The notes below the pieces were generated by a model that saw only the letters and a list, made by a program, of their open reading frames with translations, searched no databases and was not told the origin of the DNA. From Serilophus lunatus (Eukaryota > Chordata > Aves > Passeriformes > Eurylaimidae): DNA of 64,000 nt. Position numbers and translations under genes: made by a program. Location of the stretch: positions 785,908 through 849,907 of the forward strand of contig VXBA01001647.1 in NCBI GenBank assembly GCA_013399895.1, in the 5' to 3' direction. Positions within the stretch are counted from its first letter, which is position 1. Each line of letters begins with the position of its first letter. This document shows positions 49,266-61,235 of this stretch, one piece after another.

Positions 49266-52200
49266 CTTGTTAGTTTTAAGACAAAAAGGGAAGAAGGAAG
49301 AACAAAAGATCAGAGCAGGACTGATTTCTGTCGTGTTGGCCTGCCCTGGGCTCTTTCCTGTTTATGAAAAGTCTGCTAAGGGCTACGGATGAGCCTCAAA
49401 TACAACCTCTGCTCCAGACAGCCTTGAGTACTTGGGAGAAGGAAATGACTCCAAACTTGGCAGCATGAGACCCGCCTTTGCCTGCATGTCCTTCCACTCG
49501 ATGGGGAGCAAAAAGCCTCAGAGGAGGCATTCAGAGCATGGCTTTTTGTCACAGCCCTCCAAGCAAAGGCAAACACACTTTGAAACTATGGCTCTTAAAA
49601 GGATCCAGCCAATCACCCAGTCCAGCAAAGTCATGGATGTCATGCACGCCTAGAAAAGAGACTGTTTTGCCATGGCATTTTCTCATAAAAGTCATTCAAA
49701 GGGAACAAAGATCTCACCCCTCAAGCCTGCTGAGTTTGTTTGCCGTGCTCACCTGTGAATGCTTTAAGCTTACAAACCTCAGGCATGCTGCCAAATAGTT
49801 ATGGGAAGACTTTGCCCTATCCAGATTGTATTTGCAAGGAGGTAGTATTTTCTGTGGTGCTTACAGAACCCTTGTTCTGTAGCAAAGGCATGCTTATAAG
49901 GCTTTGGGTTTAGATAATTTTTTAAATAGAAGGCAAATCTTGGTTAGCAAACACAAGAGAACAGAACAGGCAAATCTGCTTGTGATGGCCTGGTTTACGA
50001 ACACAAGTGCAGACTTTGGAACACGTGCAGGAATATGGTGGCTCTGCAAGGACAGACACTCCTCACCCTCCCCTCCAGACTTGGCACAATAAAGTCCTTC
50101 TGGGAACACAGTCCTCCCTCATTCACCACAGAAGGTATCAACCCAACTGGCCATCAAGACCCACATCTTTTCCCCACCAGCAGTGCTGCCCAATGCAAGA
50201 CACAGGGCTCAAGTAACATTTTCCCTCTCAGACTGGACTGTGCCTCTCCATGGAATAAGGGGTCACAGCACCACCTTCCAGCAAAGAACCCCTCTTGGGG
50301 CAGTTCTGCAGTTTCCGATATCTGTAACCCCAGACAGCAACAGTAAACTCCCCAGATGGGGACTGTCACCACTGGCCTAGGGAGTACCAATCTGGACTGC
50401 CCACCTAGGGGGTAAAAGCCAAAATCCTCTGGAGAGGAGAGGAACTGGCCACCTAACCTTATGTGTTTTCTCCTTCTCTCTCAGGGTATGAGAGGAAATC
50501 TGGGACAAAGCGCAAAGCCGAGCCTTCTCGTCAGGGACAGGTCTGGATTTGACCCACCTATGATGTAGCAAAGGATGATGCACAGACAACTTGCACCTGT
50601 GCACCAGTGTTCTCAACAGGGGCCTCGGGGTGATAAACAAAAGGTCAAATAGCTTGAGTGGGGAGAAAAAAGTTTTATAAAAAGTAATTTGCCCAAAAGG
50701 CACAGAAATGGGCCGTGACACAGATTTCATCTCCCTGCTTACCTGCAAAGCTATTTTGCTCCATGAGAGTTGGCCACTCCCACAGCTTCAGCAACAATCA
50801 TCATCCACAAGAACTGCAAAGTCTTCTCCCCAGGTGAAGCTGAGAGACCCTTACCCTGCCTGGACCCTTCTGTTTAAAATGCTCAGCTAAAATATGCCCA
50901 CTGCCATGCCCAGGAAAAGCCCTTCTGAGTGTAAGAAGTGAACATACAAACCATTCCTGTGATAAAACAAGGAGTGCCCAGGTGAGCAACACAGTTCAAA
51001 GATGCTCTGTTGAACAGCAAGGCAGTGTTTTCCTCCTGACTGCAGCCCTGAAAATACAGAGTGTGGTCTGAACCCCCCTCCCAGGTACAGCATCTGCATG
51101 TGGTCTCCGAGCAGTGCCCCTCGGGCTGAAGTTGTGTCTCGGGGAGGCCATAGTCCTCCGCCACCCTGCTATATCTGCTGGCACAAAGGTATCCTGGATG
51201 TTGGGAAATGATGGCTCAGCTTTCCAGTTCTGAGATAAGTGTCCAAGGCAGGCAGTAAACAACCCACAGCAAACAGAGCAAATGGAACCAGAGAGACCGC
51301 AAAGCAACCAAGACTTTTTCAGATGGCTGGAGTATTTTGCAAGCCACGGATTTGTCCCTCGGTTTGCACATAGGCAAGGCACAAACAGCCTTTGTTGACC
51401 AAAATTCAGCATTTCCTGCAAAGCTAGGAGAATGAATCATAGGGGATCCTGCAGGGTGCAAGTGCTGTGCGCCCAAAGGGTCCTGGAAAGGTAGGAGCTC
51501 ATCCTTCTGGTATCACTGGTATACAGAGAAGCCTCTCAAAATGGGACAGAGTTATAGTTGCCTTGCATGAAAGATGTCCTTCCCCTAATCTGCTTTTCAG
51601 ACTGATTAATTCCTCACTTAATTGAACCTCTTCCCCAGCTCTGGGAATTTAAGGGCTGTTGCCTTTCAGGACTCTTCCTTCCCACAGCTTTCCCATGTTC
51701 AGGTCACTCTCTGGCCGGAGGAGCAGCTATGTGAAAGGAACCTCCTAGTCCATCAACATGGGCAGCAAGGCTTCCCTGGCACAGCCAAACTAGTGCTACC
51801 TAGCTCCAGGGAGATGAGACTCAGCCACAGAAGGGTAGTTGTTCCCCAAGACAAAGCCTAGAAGTGTCCCCCTGAGGGCTGGTCACAGCCAAGGGACACT
51901 CTTGAGCTGGAGTGACACATCCCACACAGGCAGCGGCCTCCACCTCTGCCAATGCACTACAGGTGGCCACAGCAACTGCAAGCTGCCCTGAAACTGGAGC
52001 CTTTACAGCTAGTTAGATAACAGATATGGTCCATTAGTTTGGCAGGCCGACAAGCCCCAGTGCCAAAAAGCCCATCTCTACTCAAAAGGGACACTGTTAA
52101 CAGTAACTCAAGAGGATGAAACAGAAGAAAATAAACAACAGTTGAGGCAGTTGGTGTAATTGGCCAGCAGACGAAAATAAATTTATGCCAGCTTGTGAAT

Positions 52201-54183
52201 ACGGCTGCCGAACATGATTCAGTGAGTAAATCGTGTGGCACAGAGCTCAGGGCAGGCAGGAATAAAATTAAGTATGAGACAAAAGCCAGGCTGCCTCTTG
52301 GAGTATATCACCCCTCCAACCACCCAGCTTTTCCCATTTCTGCCCATTTCATTTGCATGTGTCCCCTCATGTCATTAATGTATGAGTTTCCCAGCCAGCC
52401 ATAATGTTTTTCAGGAGAGACATATGCTTGAGCCACTGCTAAAACAAATACCCAAACCCCCCAAAACCCAAGCAGAATTTTGAAGAAAGAAAATGTTCAG
52501 CAGAAAATCCCAACCATTTCAAGTGCTTTTTGAGCACCATACATGAATAACAAAGAGTGAGCCTGCCATTTATTCCTTTGCGGATCACTTTTAAGATCAG
52601 CTTTTGTTCTGAGCTTTTTAGAGCAGCTCAAGTCCAATGGACAAAAATTCCATTCCCAGGAGCACACAAGAAAGAACTAGGAGCCCTGGGCTGCACATTT
52701 CACCTTTACTTTCCTATTCTATGCTACAAATGTTCAACATAGTCTTAACACACTGAGCCAACGACTTCCTTTATGCAGTGGGGCCGACAGCTTGGAAACT
52801 GGGATTCTGCAAGCAGGAAAGGAGGATGGAGACTGTAGTTGATGTGAATCACCTAGAGAAAAAGACATCTGAGCCAGGGTGGACAAACACTAACAGAAAC
52901 CCTGTTTTGCAGATATTGTTTCTGGATCTTACAGGCAGCAGAGAAAATAGGTCTCCTTTTTGCATCCTTTTTGCAACCTGGATCTGTAGAAGGCATTTTA
53001 GACACCTGCTTATCTTCTGGTTTAGCTGCAAACCGCTTGCTTTTAGCAGCTGTCTCTGTGAAACACCAGCCCACCTTTTTTTGCAGAGAAGCTCCAGTTC
53101 TCACTGACAAAAAGGTGGTTTCAAAGGCAGCAGAACCCCAGTGCTCATGTTGTTTCTCACCTTCAAAAAGACATCCCAGCTTGTTGCCAGCTCAGGTCCA
53201 TCCTTTGCAGAGAGCTGGGGAGGTCTTCTTCCTACAGGGAATACACTAAACAAAATCCTAGCAAGAGTTAGTTTTCTTTTTTTTTTACCGCTGAGCTGCT
53301 TGTTTCCCCTGGTTTATTCACTCTACCTTTTTCAAAACAGTCAGCTAAATCACAGTGCAAAGCAATGAGGTCGCTATAAACTGTAAAAGATGTTATCACT
53401 GCTATCCTACAATTCCCTCAGTCTTTGCTTTGACTGCCTTGTTTTCCTGAGCCATATGGGAAGATACTGCCTCTCAGCAAAATATAGACGTGAGAAGTCT
53501 CAGGGGCTCTGCCTCAGATAACAAAGACACCAGCATTTCCTTGACAATTATAACTTTTAGAAATAGAATATTTTTATTTTTTTAGTTATAGTAGAAATAT
53601 TTGGGCCAGATTTTCAAAGTTTAGTCCAAATCTCAGTTACACATGGCAAATAAATGGCCTGTTTTTTCCTCAGGACCTGGAGGCTTTTTGAAAAATCAGG
53701 TCATAAAAGGGACGGGGGGATCTGCTGAAGGCAGAGACCTTCTACCAAACCTTGCCCCAAACAGCTTCCTGTGCTGACAGTCACTCCCCTTTACAGCCTC
53801 CCACAGAGCTTAGGAAATAATGTCACACTGGCAGCAACAGACAGATGGAGGAGATGGTGACCACTGAAGTCAGTGTTGTTAGATAAAGCTGGTGCATTTA
53901 AGCAGATACATTTTCATGCTCTGAAGGGATGACAGATTCACTGAAATCAAGACCAGGAAGATCCACAGCAAGCATCTATCCTGGTTTCATACATCCAGTA
54001 CAAAAACCATTTCCTTCTTTGAGTGTGACAAATGCATGCACTAGGGTGACCACAGAGGCCCCAGGCATAAGGCGTTTTAGGGACAGGTTAACTAATTAGC
54101 AATGAATGGTGTTTAGTGGACATTTAAAACCACAACGTTCCTTTAGGAAAGCTGTTTGTGGGCATGTGTGGTTGTGCACAAAT
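49266..54183. other. Unique, somewhat GC-richer non-coding DNA, no gene recognised
   Basis: Frames up to 141 codons (50996-51421, minus) are open because GC is higher here. Several overlapping frames are open on both strands, and none has a recognisable domain. A C/A run is near 52448-52470 and a T-run near 53277-53287. No RNA gene or repeat family is visible. Confidence 0.5.
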
Positions 54184-54250
54184 ACAGAATCATAGAACAT
54201 TCTGAGTTGGAAGGCATCACAGGGATCACTGAACCCAACTCTTCATGTGA
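54184..54250 (-). mobile_element. CR1 tail fragment, minus orientation
   Basis: ACAGAATCATAGAACATTCT is followed by GAGTTGGAAGGCATCACAGG and GATCACTGAACCCAACTC. This is the reverse-complement start of the CR1 subgroup with GAGTTGGAAGGGACCCACAAGG and GATCATCGAGTCCAACTC. Only about 65 bases remain, but octamer plus block order is diagnostic. Confidence 0.82.
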
Positions 54251-54330
54251 AGGCACTCACTGCTGTGTTGGTGAGGAGGCTCTAGAGGCATATCTTTGTA
54301 CCTGCAAAGTCACTCATCCAAAGTCCTCCA

Positions 54331-54415
54331 ACTGCTTTGCAAATATTAATTGATGACTTGCATTTTGGGGATGTAGGTAAATATCAACTCCCCTGTTTTA
54401 CAGAAAGGTCAGCTG
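54331..54415 (-). mobile_element. MIR/L2-type relic, minus orientation
   Basis: CTGCTTTGCAAATATTAATT, then GGATGTAGGTAAATATCAAC, then TCCCCTGTTTTACAGAAAGG follow the reverse complement of the MIR/L2 3' end (GCGCTTTACAAATATTAACT, GAGGTAGGTA, ATCCCCATTTTACAGATGAGG) with matching spacing. It is the best preserved of the four MIR-like relics in the window. Confidence 0.68.
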
Positions 54416-56294
54416 TTACATAATCTCAGTAGATGTCATTCAGAAACTAAAACCAAAATGTCATTTTCTGTTTTAAGGACTATATAACTTTCCCGGAGTT
54501 GTGCAATATTTCTTCATGTTATGCAACCATTTTTCCCAGTATTTTACATGTGTGTCTATCCTAAATTCTACTGACTTCCACAGTTGTCTGTTCTGTAACC
54601 CAGATAAGTCTTCTTCTTATTAATTGGAGATGTCCCTTATCTACAGGCTTTCAACAACATGTTGGAGTCCCCAACAGCTCCCATCCCTACAGAGCACCAC
54701 TGAGCCCCACGTGCAGGTAACTAGGGGGGACTGTTTGGACAATAATTTTGGATAGATATCACTGAGGCAAGCTGTGAATCAGACACTCATATATCTAACA
54801 ACTGCTTAGACACATCTGGAAACCTGAAATCCTGCATCAAGCTACATCAGACACATCTGCCCTAATAACAAATGGCAAATCTAAGACATCTCGAGGTTAA
54901 TTTTCAGCATTTGTCACACAACTTACCCCTTTTATTTGGAGAAATACAACTGATCTGAGGATTTTTAACTCCACAGACCTCCCTAGGATGGTGGGTGTGT
55001 TAAAGTATACTTCATGAACATAAAAGAAAAGGTGTCATCTCAGGAGAGAGGGCTACTAGAGGGTGACACAGCCATAGTGACACATACCTCAGCTGTGGAG
55101 CAATTTCTGCTGATATTATTGGAACCTTCTACTGCTGCTTCATTATTGAAGGATGCAATGACAGCCAGCTTTAGAATAACCTTGTTTGCAGCAGGTGTAG
55201 TTCCAGATTTCATATCTCCAAGTCTATCTTTTGTTTGCTTTTCCTTTGTTGGCCAAACTTCTGGTAGAGCTCTGCTCAGGGTGACAACACCAAGTTACAA
55301 AGGCTGGGTAGATAAGGAGCAGGAAATGAGTTTCTCTAATGGATAAAAAATTCAGCATCAAGATACCAGGGTCAAGTAGAAAATGAGATTTTTTTCCCCC
55401 TCCTCTGTTTTTTGGGGGTTTTTTTGAAACAGGGTGAAACAAGAGTGATATACTTATCACAACTGCAATGTAGCTGGTCACAAGTGACACAACAGGCTGC
55501 TACTTGACTCTCCTCCTGCCACTGTTCCATTGTCCCATGGAAGACCTCCCTAAGAGAGCTATCTTTGACAAGACTGTGACAAAGAATGGGAGCAGCCAGA
55601 AGACTGTTTTGGCACCAGCCCAAGGAAAGCCACGGTCTGACATTGCCCAACCATCCACATCCTTCTTTGTCTTGTTCTCCTTGTATTTGGAGCAGGGCAG
55701 GCCTCACATTGCCTCTGCCCCAACACTGCACAAGGTATCCTTTAAAATAACTAGATGAAGGGTTGATACCACTTAGGAAAGATGCCCTCCCTCCCCAGTA
55801 GCAGTTGAAGTTACACACCACCGTCTGGGTTCCCAGAGCACCATTTTACTCTTACACATGCTCTTAAACTTTTTTCTTTTATGCAGCACAGAAGGGGAAA
55901 CACTAGCCTTGCTGATTGAAAACTGTGTTTCAAGCAGTAAAAGTTGGCAATACTGAAGAGAAACATAAGCTCAAGAAGGAACCCTGCTCAAACGAGTGCC
56001 CTATTGTGAGATAAGTTTTTCTTCTAGTGATGAACCAACATAATAATCCATCTGTAACACTAGATGCGTCTGCCTGTACTACAGCAAAGGGCCATCTGCC
56101 CATCTGCATATATGTTCAAAATGCTGCTGGGACAACCATGATGGGCTCCTAATGAAAGGCACTTGGCAATTAGCACTTAAGTGAAATCGTGCCTGGGTGG
56201 TTCCGAATCCTCATTTGTCCTTCCCACTCCAATGCAACAAGTGTCTGTAACTTTTTCCTCTTTGTTTTTATTCCAGCAATTTCTTTTTAAAGCT
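54416..56294. other. Unique non-coding DNA, no gene recognised
   Basis: A T/C and T/G low-complexity patch lies at about 55389-55428. The 149-codon minus-strand frame 55372-55821 runs partly through it and has no recognisable features. Confidence 0.5.
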
Positions 56295-56321
56295 GGGGGG
56301 GGGGGGGGGGGGGGGGTGGGG
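56295..56321 (+). repeat. Run of 22 G, one T, four G
   Basis: Twenty-two uninterrupted G are followed by T and GGGG, and flanked on both sides by AGCT (AAGCT before, GAGCTG after). It is a strong candidate for G-quadruplex formation. Homopolymer length of this size is also the sort of place where sequencing and assembly err, so the exact count should not be trusted. Confidence 0.95.
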
Positions 56322-56382
56322 AGCTGAACACGTTCTGATTCCTGCAACAGCAGGAGCTGAGACAAGTTGTAATCAACATATG

Positions 56383-56745
56383 TCCGGTGTAAGCTGTGCG
56401 GCCGCGAATTATCAGGGCAAACCGCTCATCGTTTCCAAAATACCCACCTGCTCAGGGGCCAGGCTGCAGCAAAGCCATCCACTACGTGGCTCCATCTGTC
56501 TGAAAAAACAGGCTGCACATTTGCTGAAAGCGGAATCATTTTGCCTCTATTTACTTCCTTTCTTTCCCCCCTCTTCTCCCCCGCTCTTCTAATTGGAGCT
56601 CACTTGAAAGGTGCAGACACCCACAAAAACAAAGCAGCACAATGAGGCCAGTGCTGACGTTCGTTAAACTGCTCCAACTGAAACCTGTGCCCGGCTGAGG
56701 CTGAGCATAAAGGAGACAGACCTCCTCAGTCTCCAGCTTGAGCGG
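56383..56745. promoter_or_regulatory. CpG-enriched patch next to the G run
   Basis: About 13 CpG fall in about 360 bases, six of them within 56385-56431. That core includes a GCGGCCGC octamer at 56398-56405, rare in vertebrate bulk DNA. Together with the adjoining G22 run this resembles a small CpG-island-like element. I saw no TATA box or coding first exon on either strand, so a promoter role is only a possibility. Confidence 0.35.
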
Positions 56746-59700
56746 GAAAACTAAAAATAATTTACTAAGGCTGCAAAACAGTGCAGAAAATCCATTGGGG
56801 GACCACTGTGTTACAGTTAAAGTAACTGCAACCAGGACGCAGAGGATGCTGGAGCACATGGGTCCTGCTGGGAAAACCAGATGAGAGAATATGCCTGATG
56901 TTAAAAGTCCTGAGGACCAGCCCTGCAACACCACTCAGCAAAGGGACAACCCAGGAGGGAGACCAGAGCGCCCTTGAGTCCATCCCCAGCTCTGCTGCAG
57001 GCTCTCTCATCAGTTTTAAGATATAGTGTCAATGATTACATCAAGCAAAGACTTGAGCACCGACTCCAGAGTGTACAAGAAAGTAATGAAAATAGTGTGT
57101 ATTGACACTGTAGTGTCTAAGCAGGCGTTATCAGGAAAGCACAGCTTCTTAGAGGAAGTCTTCCCTTGGTGTCCACAGCCCTGAGTCATCCTGACAGTTT
57201 TGTTGTCAGTAAAATAAGCATATTTCTATCTGTACTAAAAAAGAAAAAAAAAAAAGAAAAAAAAAAAAGTGATGGCCAGGAAGATTAATTGCTCCCAGTC
57301 TGGAAAGCACAGAGTTTCAAAGCCAGGACACACTATGGTCACGAGTTTCTCTCATATAATCACTTAACCTCATTAGGAAAACACTAGATTTCTCTCCTAA
57401 TCAGACCTTCCATTTCACTTAAAAAGGAGAGAATAAAAAAGGGAACAAACTGTGATTCTAAATACATTTTACTAAAAACATTTGACAATGCACCAAACAA
57501 TAAAGACACATTATTTTCCTAGTAGTCTGGACTATATCCATAGGAATCAGTTGCGTTTTCACGTGGAATACTTGCAAAATGCTTTAAAATTCGACAGTAA
57601 AAGCTATTTGCAAGGATTAACATTGGTAGAAGCACTAGCTTTCTGGTAAGAGAGTGAGACATGGAGAACGAGTCAGGTTTCAAACACCTGACAAGTCAAA
57701 AAAGAGTCTTTCAGGGGAAAACACCTCCTCTCTGCAGACAATGGTGAGATTTTTCTTCATTCTTTGCTACCATTTCATTGGGTTGCCTCCCAGCAGAGCA
57801 CAGAGAGGATCTGAAAGATGCATCAAGTTACTATTTAGGATAGGAAGACTACAGAAAACTAAGGTTCACTACACACCTGAAACTGTTGCAACACGCAGCC
57901 AATACTCCTGCAGTAAATTTCTCTATGGGTTGCACCACTCAAACCGGATTCAATGTCTTAAAAAGTAGTCCTTTTCCATTCATTTTATCCATGATCCACT
58001 GTTTTCCTTTGGCTTTGGAAACCCATATACTGACCTGCCCATCCAAGACACCCTTTCCCACAAACTTCTCACCATGATGAGCAGCTTTGTCCCAGCCCAC
58101 CATTAATCCCTACTGCCTGTGTGTCCTTCCTGACTCCCTCCTCTCCAAGCAATTCAGCTTAACATTCAGGAACCGAACAATTTACACAACTAATTGCAGT
58201 TCAAAGTTTGCAGGTGTGGATTTCAACACCTGAAACGGTGCTCAGCCTTCCGCCAGATGAATTGCCACTCATATTTTTCCAGCTTCTCTCCCAACTCTGC
58301 CCAAAAGAAAGGTGCTGAATTCCCTGAATTCTATGTGTCTGGTGTCCTGGCTGTGTTGCATCTCCACACTGACATCAAAACCCCTATCACAGTGTGATGG
58401 GTGGCCCAAGGGCAGGATGCAGACACATGGTGTGCTTTCCAGGAATAATTTTTATGGGAACCATATGTTTCGTAATCACGCACATGCAATGACAAGGTGA
58501 GAGGTGCCAGTGCAGCACATCCACCCACAATGTGCAGCTCTTGAGAGCTTTTGCCACTGGCTTCAAAGGGGAGCGCTCCTGGCATCAATGTGTGTTTGGC
58601 AAGGGATGAGAAACACAATGCCTGCTGGGGAGCCAGCAAGCACAAAACAGGGCCAAGGCCCAGTGGACAAGGTTAAAGGGAGACCAGCTCATTCACTGGG
58701 TTGTAGGCATTGATCTTGCAGGCGCCTGTGGCAGTACACCACATAGCATTGCATCCCTCTTACATGGCCTCCTACCGAAGGACCACGTCCTCCTCCCTGC
58801 CCTCTTGTATCACAAGGGTCACTCCTGCTGCCCTCCCACCTCTCAGCCCTCATAGCTAAGAAAACTCTGGGAACCGGCAGGGAGGAGGGAAGGGGCAAAT
58901 GTCATTTGTAAAAGGTCTGTGGGGCATCCTGTCCCAAAGCACCGCAGGCACATGCAACAGCCGGGCTAAGGAGTAAGCCCACGTTACAAAGCCCAGCTTA
59001 CCCTCTTCGGCCGGTGGTCCAGCTGCCTTCCCGTGCCCCCCTCCCTATTTGCACAACTATCTATGGAGGGAGCAGGGCAGCCCCGCAGCTGAACACCTGG
59101 CCATTGGCAAAATGGATTATATCACTCTTTTGTCCCCCTGTCTGGCTTGCTTCACTTGCATCTTCAAGCTCTTCCCCCCATCCGGGCATCTTCTGTGCTG
59201 AGGAGCTGCAGCAGCACTTAAGGTGCTGCTGTCTCAGCCCCTCACCAGCAATTAAGTTTCTTAGGGTGTACAAACACCCTGGCAAAGAGAGTGAAAACAG
59301 ATCCATTGGGACAGAGCCCTCAGTGTGAGGGAAGCTGAAAGAAGAGTGTGGAAATGAGGTTGGAGTCCATTTTTAAGTGGATTCAGGAATAGGTGTAACT
59401 CTGAATACCAGGTTCTGTGAAAATGCAGCATTAGAAAAATTAAGAAAAAAATACATTTAGAAGTTGCTCTTCTCTTGCCTGAGAGTCCCTAGGGTCACTG
59501 ATGTCATTCTGAACAGCTTTTACTTACTGTGCAAGAAATGCTCATCTTCAGGAGTTCAAGGTCTACACAGCTTTGTGTATGCACAAATAAGACTTACAGT
59601 CCCAGTGCCTTCCTGCCTATGGGCTAAATTCACATTTTTTCCCTCAAGGGCAATAGTTTTAGGAAACTTGTCTTGGCAAGAACTCAAAAAGATTGGTTTC

Positions 59701-60794
59701 TAAAGACTATTCCAGCCATTCTCACTAGCCCTGACTGAAGCTGACTTACAGAAATGCCTTCCTTTAGCAGGAATATGTATTTCAGACCAATAATAAACCA
59801 AGTAGAACAACTTGCATTTGCTATAGCTTGAATGTTGTCCACAAGTCTTTTGGTTTAAATTATGGTTTCAATTACTGGATTTTTTTTCCTATACAAGTTT
59901 TGCTATTTCTGTTGATTTCTGTGGGGTTTCCCTCTTTGTTTTAGTCACCATTTTCTCATTTTCCTAGACAGACTCCAATATAATAACATTTGAAAGCAGA
60001 ACACTCACATCAGACAGACCAGTCAGAGACACTTACCCTGCCCTACATGATGGAGAAGAGCTCCAAGATCAGGTCACTCCACATTTTCCATTACAAGATC
60101 CTGATTTTAGACTTGTTTACAGTGACTTAAAGGTGTTAGGCTGGAGTTCTTCCACATCAGGTATTTACTTTGGGTTGGTTCCTTCCAATTGTTAAAAAAA
60201 CTCTAAACTGGTTCAGCACCAAAACCAAAAGAAACCACCAACCATTTACCTAAGAACCCTCAGCAACTATAGGGACTTTGTCAGAGTTACTGTGATTATC
60301 CCATAACTAGTTTAATAAATCGGTATTTATGATTCCTACAAAGTTTCATCCAATTTTGACCTTGCTTTAAGCTCTGGAAAACCATGCCAGTTTGTAACCT
60401 CTTATTTGAGATTTGAAATTTCAGCATCTCAACTCTCTAAACATTTCTTCCAGGCTGGGTTGCCATCCCAGCTCCCTGCTACTGCCCACATAGCCACACA
60501 CACCACCACCCAAATCCTTCAAAAAAACTCAGTTCTGGACATGATTTTACAAACTGAGAGAGGATGATGGATGTAACTGAGCAGGATGAGGGACAGAACA
60601 GAATGATGGGGATGGGGGGACATAAGAGATGCTAAGGAGTCAGAGTGGAAAACCAGAACTAGATCTTCTTGTAGCAGCCAGACTTAATTCCAGGGTAAAT
60701 CCTATAGACATTGCTTTCTTGGTAAGCAAAAACCTATGAAGGCATCTGCAAAACACATATCTCATTCCACCTTTGATGGATCCATACTATCAAC
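56746..60794. other. Unique non-coding DNA, no gene recognised
   Basis: The 58.7-59.1 kb part is again GC-richer, with about seven CpG between 58942 and 59090. Frames are open to about 104 codons without recognisable content. No gene, RNA or repeat family is supported. Confidence 0.5.
57237..57268. repeat. Poly-A run interrupted by two G
   Basis: Thirty-two bases are A except for two G. It may be a slippage-expanded A tract or a retroposon tail, but no retroposed body is recognisable upstream. Confidence 0.8.
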
Positions 60795-61235
60795 AGAACT
60801 ACAGAATCAATTAGGCTAGAAAAGACCCCGATATCATGGAGTCCAACCTGTGGCCCAACACCACCATGTAAACTAGACCACAGCACTGAGTGCCATTTCC
60901 AGTCTTTCCTTAAACATCTCTAGGGTTGGTGACTCCACCATCTCTCGGTAGCCCACTCCACTGTCTGAACTGTGAAGATTTTCTTCCTAATGTTTCTGTG
61001 AAGAATTTCTTCCTAATGTAAAAACCAAACATCCCCTGGTACAGCTTGAGGCTATGTCCTCTCATCCTGGCTCTAATTACCTGGAAGAAGGGGTTGAACT
61101 TCACCTAGATACAACCTCCTTTCAGGTAGTTGGAGAGAGTAATAAGGTCTCCCTTCAGCCACTTTTTCTCCGGGCTAAACATCTCCAGCTCCCTCAGCTG
61201 CTCCTCACAGGTCTTACAAAGGTCTTGAGGTTGTG
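60795..61235 (-). mobile_element. CR1 LINE 3' end with C-terminal ORF2 remnant, minus orientation
   Basis: The plus strand opens with ACTACAGAATCAATTAGGCT and GGAGTCCAACCTGTGGCCCA. It then shows antisense coding blocks: CTAGGGTTGGTGACTCCACC, ACAGCTTGAGGCTATGTCCT, TACAACCTCCTTTCAGGTAG, AGTAATAAGGTCTCCCTTCA and AGCTCCCTCAGCTGCTCCTC. On the minus strand the frame at 60910-61104 retains LKLYQGMFGF and IRKKFFTE, equivalent to the KLRQG-FRL and TERVV region of the plus-strand copy near 24.9 kb. The element is 5'-truncated at about 61235, contains an internal tandem duplication, and is inactive. Confidence 0.92.
60970..61021. repeat. 26-bp tandem duplication inside a CR1
   Basis: Two adjacent 26-base units (60970-60995 and 60996-61021) both read CTGTGAAGA, then TTTCTTCCTAATGT with three differences in total. 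The consensus CR1 has this block once (antisense of the NFFTE region). The duplication therefore happened in this copy or its direct source. Confidence 0.88.

Noticed and set aside
55372..55821. 149-codon minus-strand frame
   Set aside because: It runs through low-complexity T/C sequence and has no recognisable motif.
56177..56365. Proline-rich frame (minus strand) with a run of prolines
   Set aside because: The prolines come only from the G22 run read on the opposite strand.
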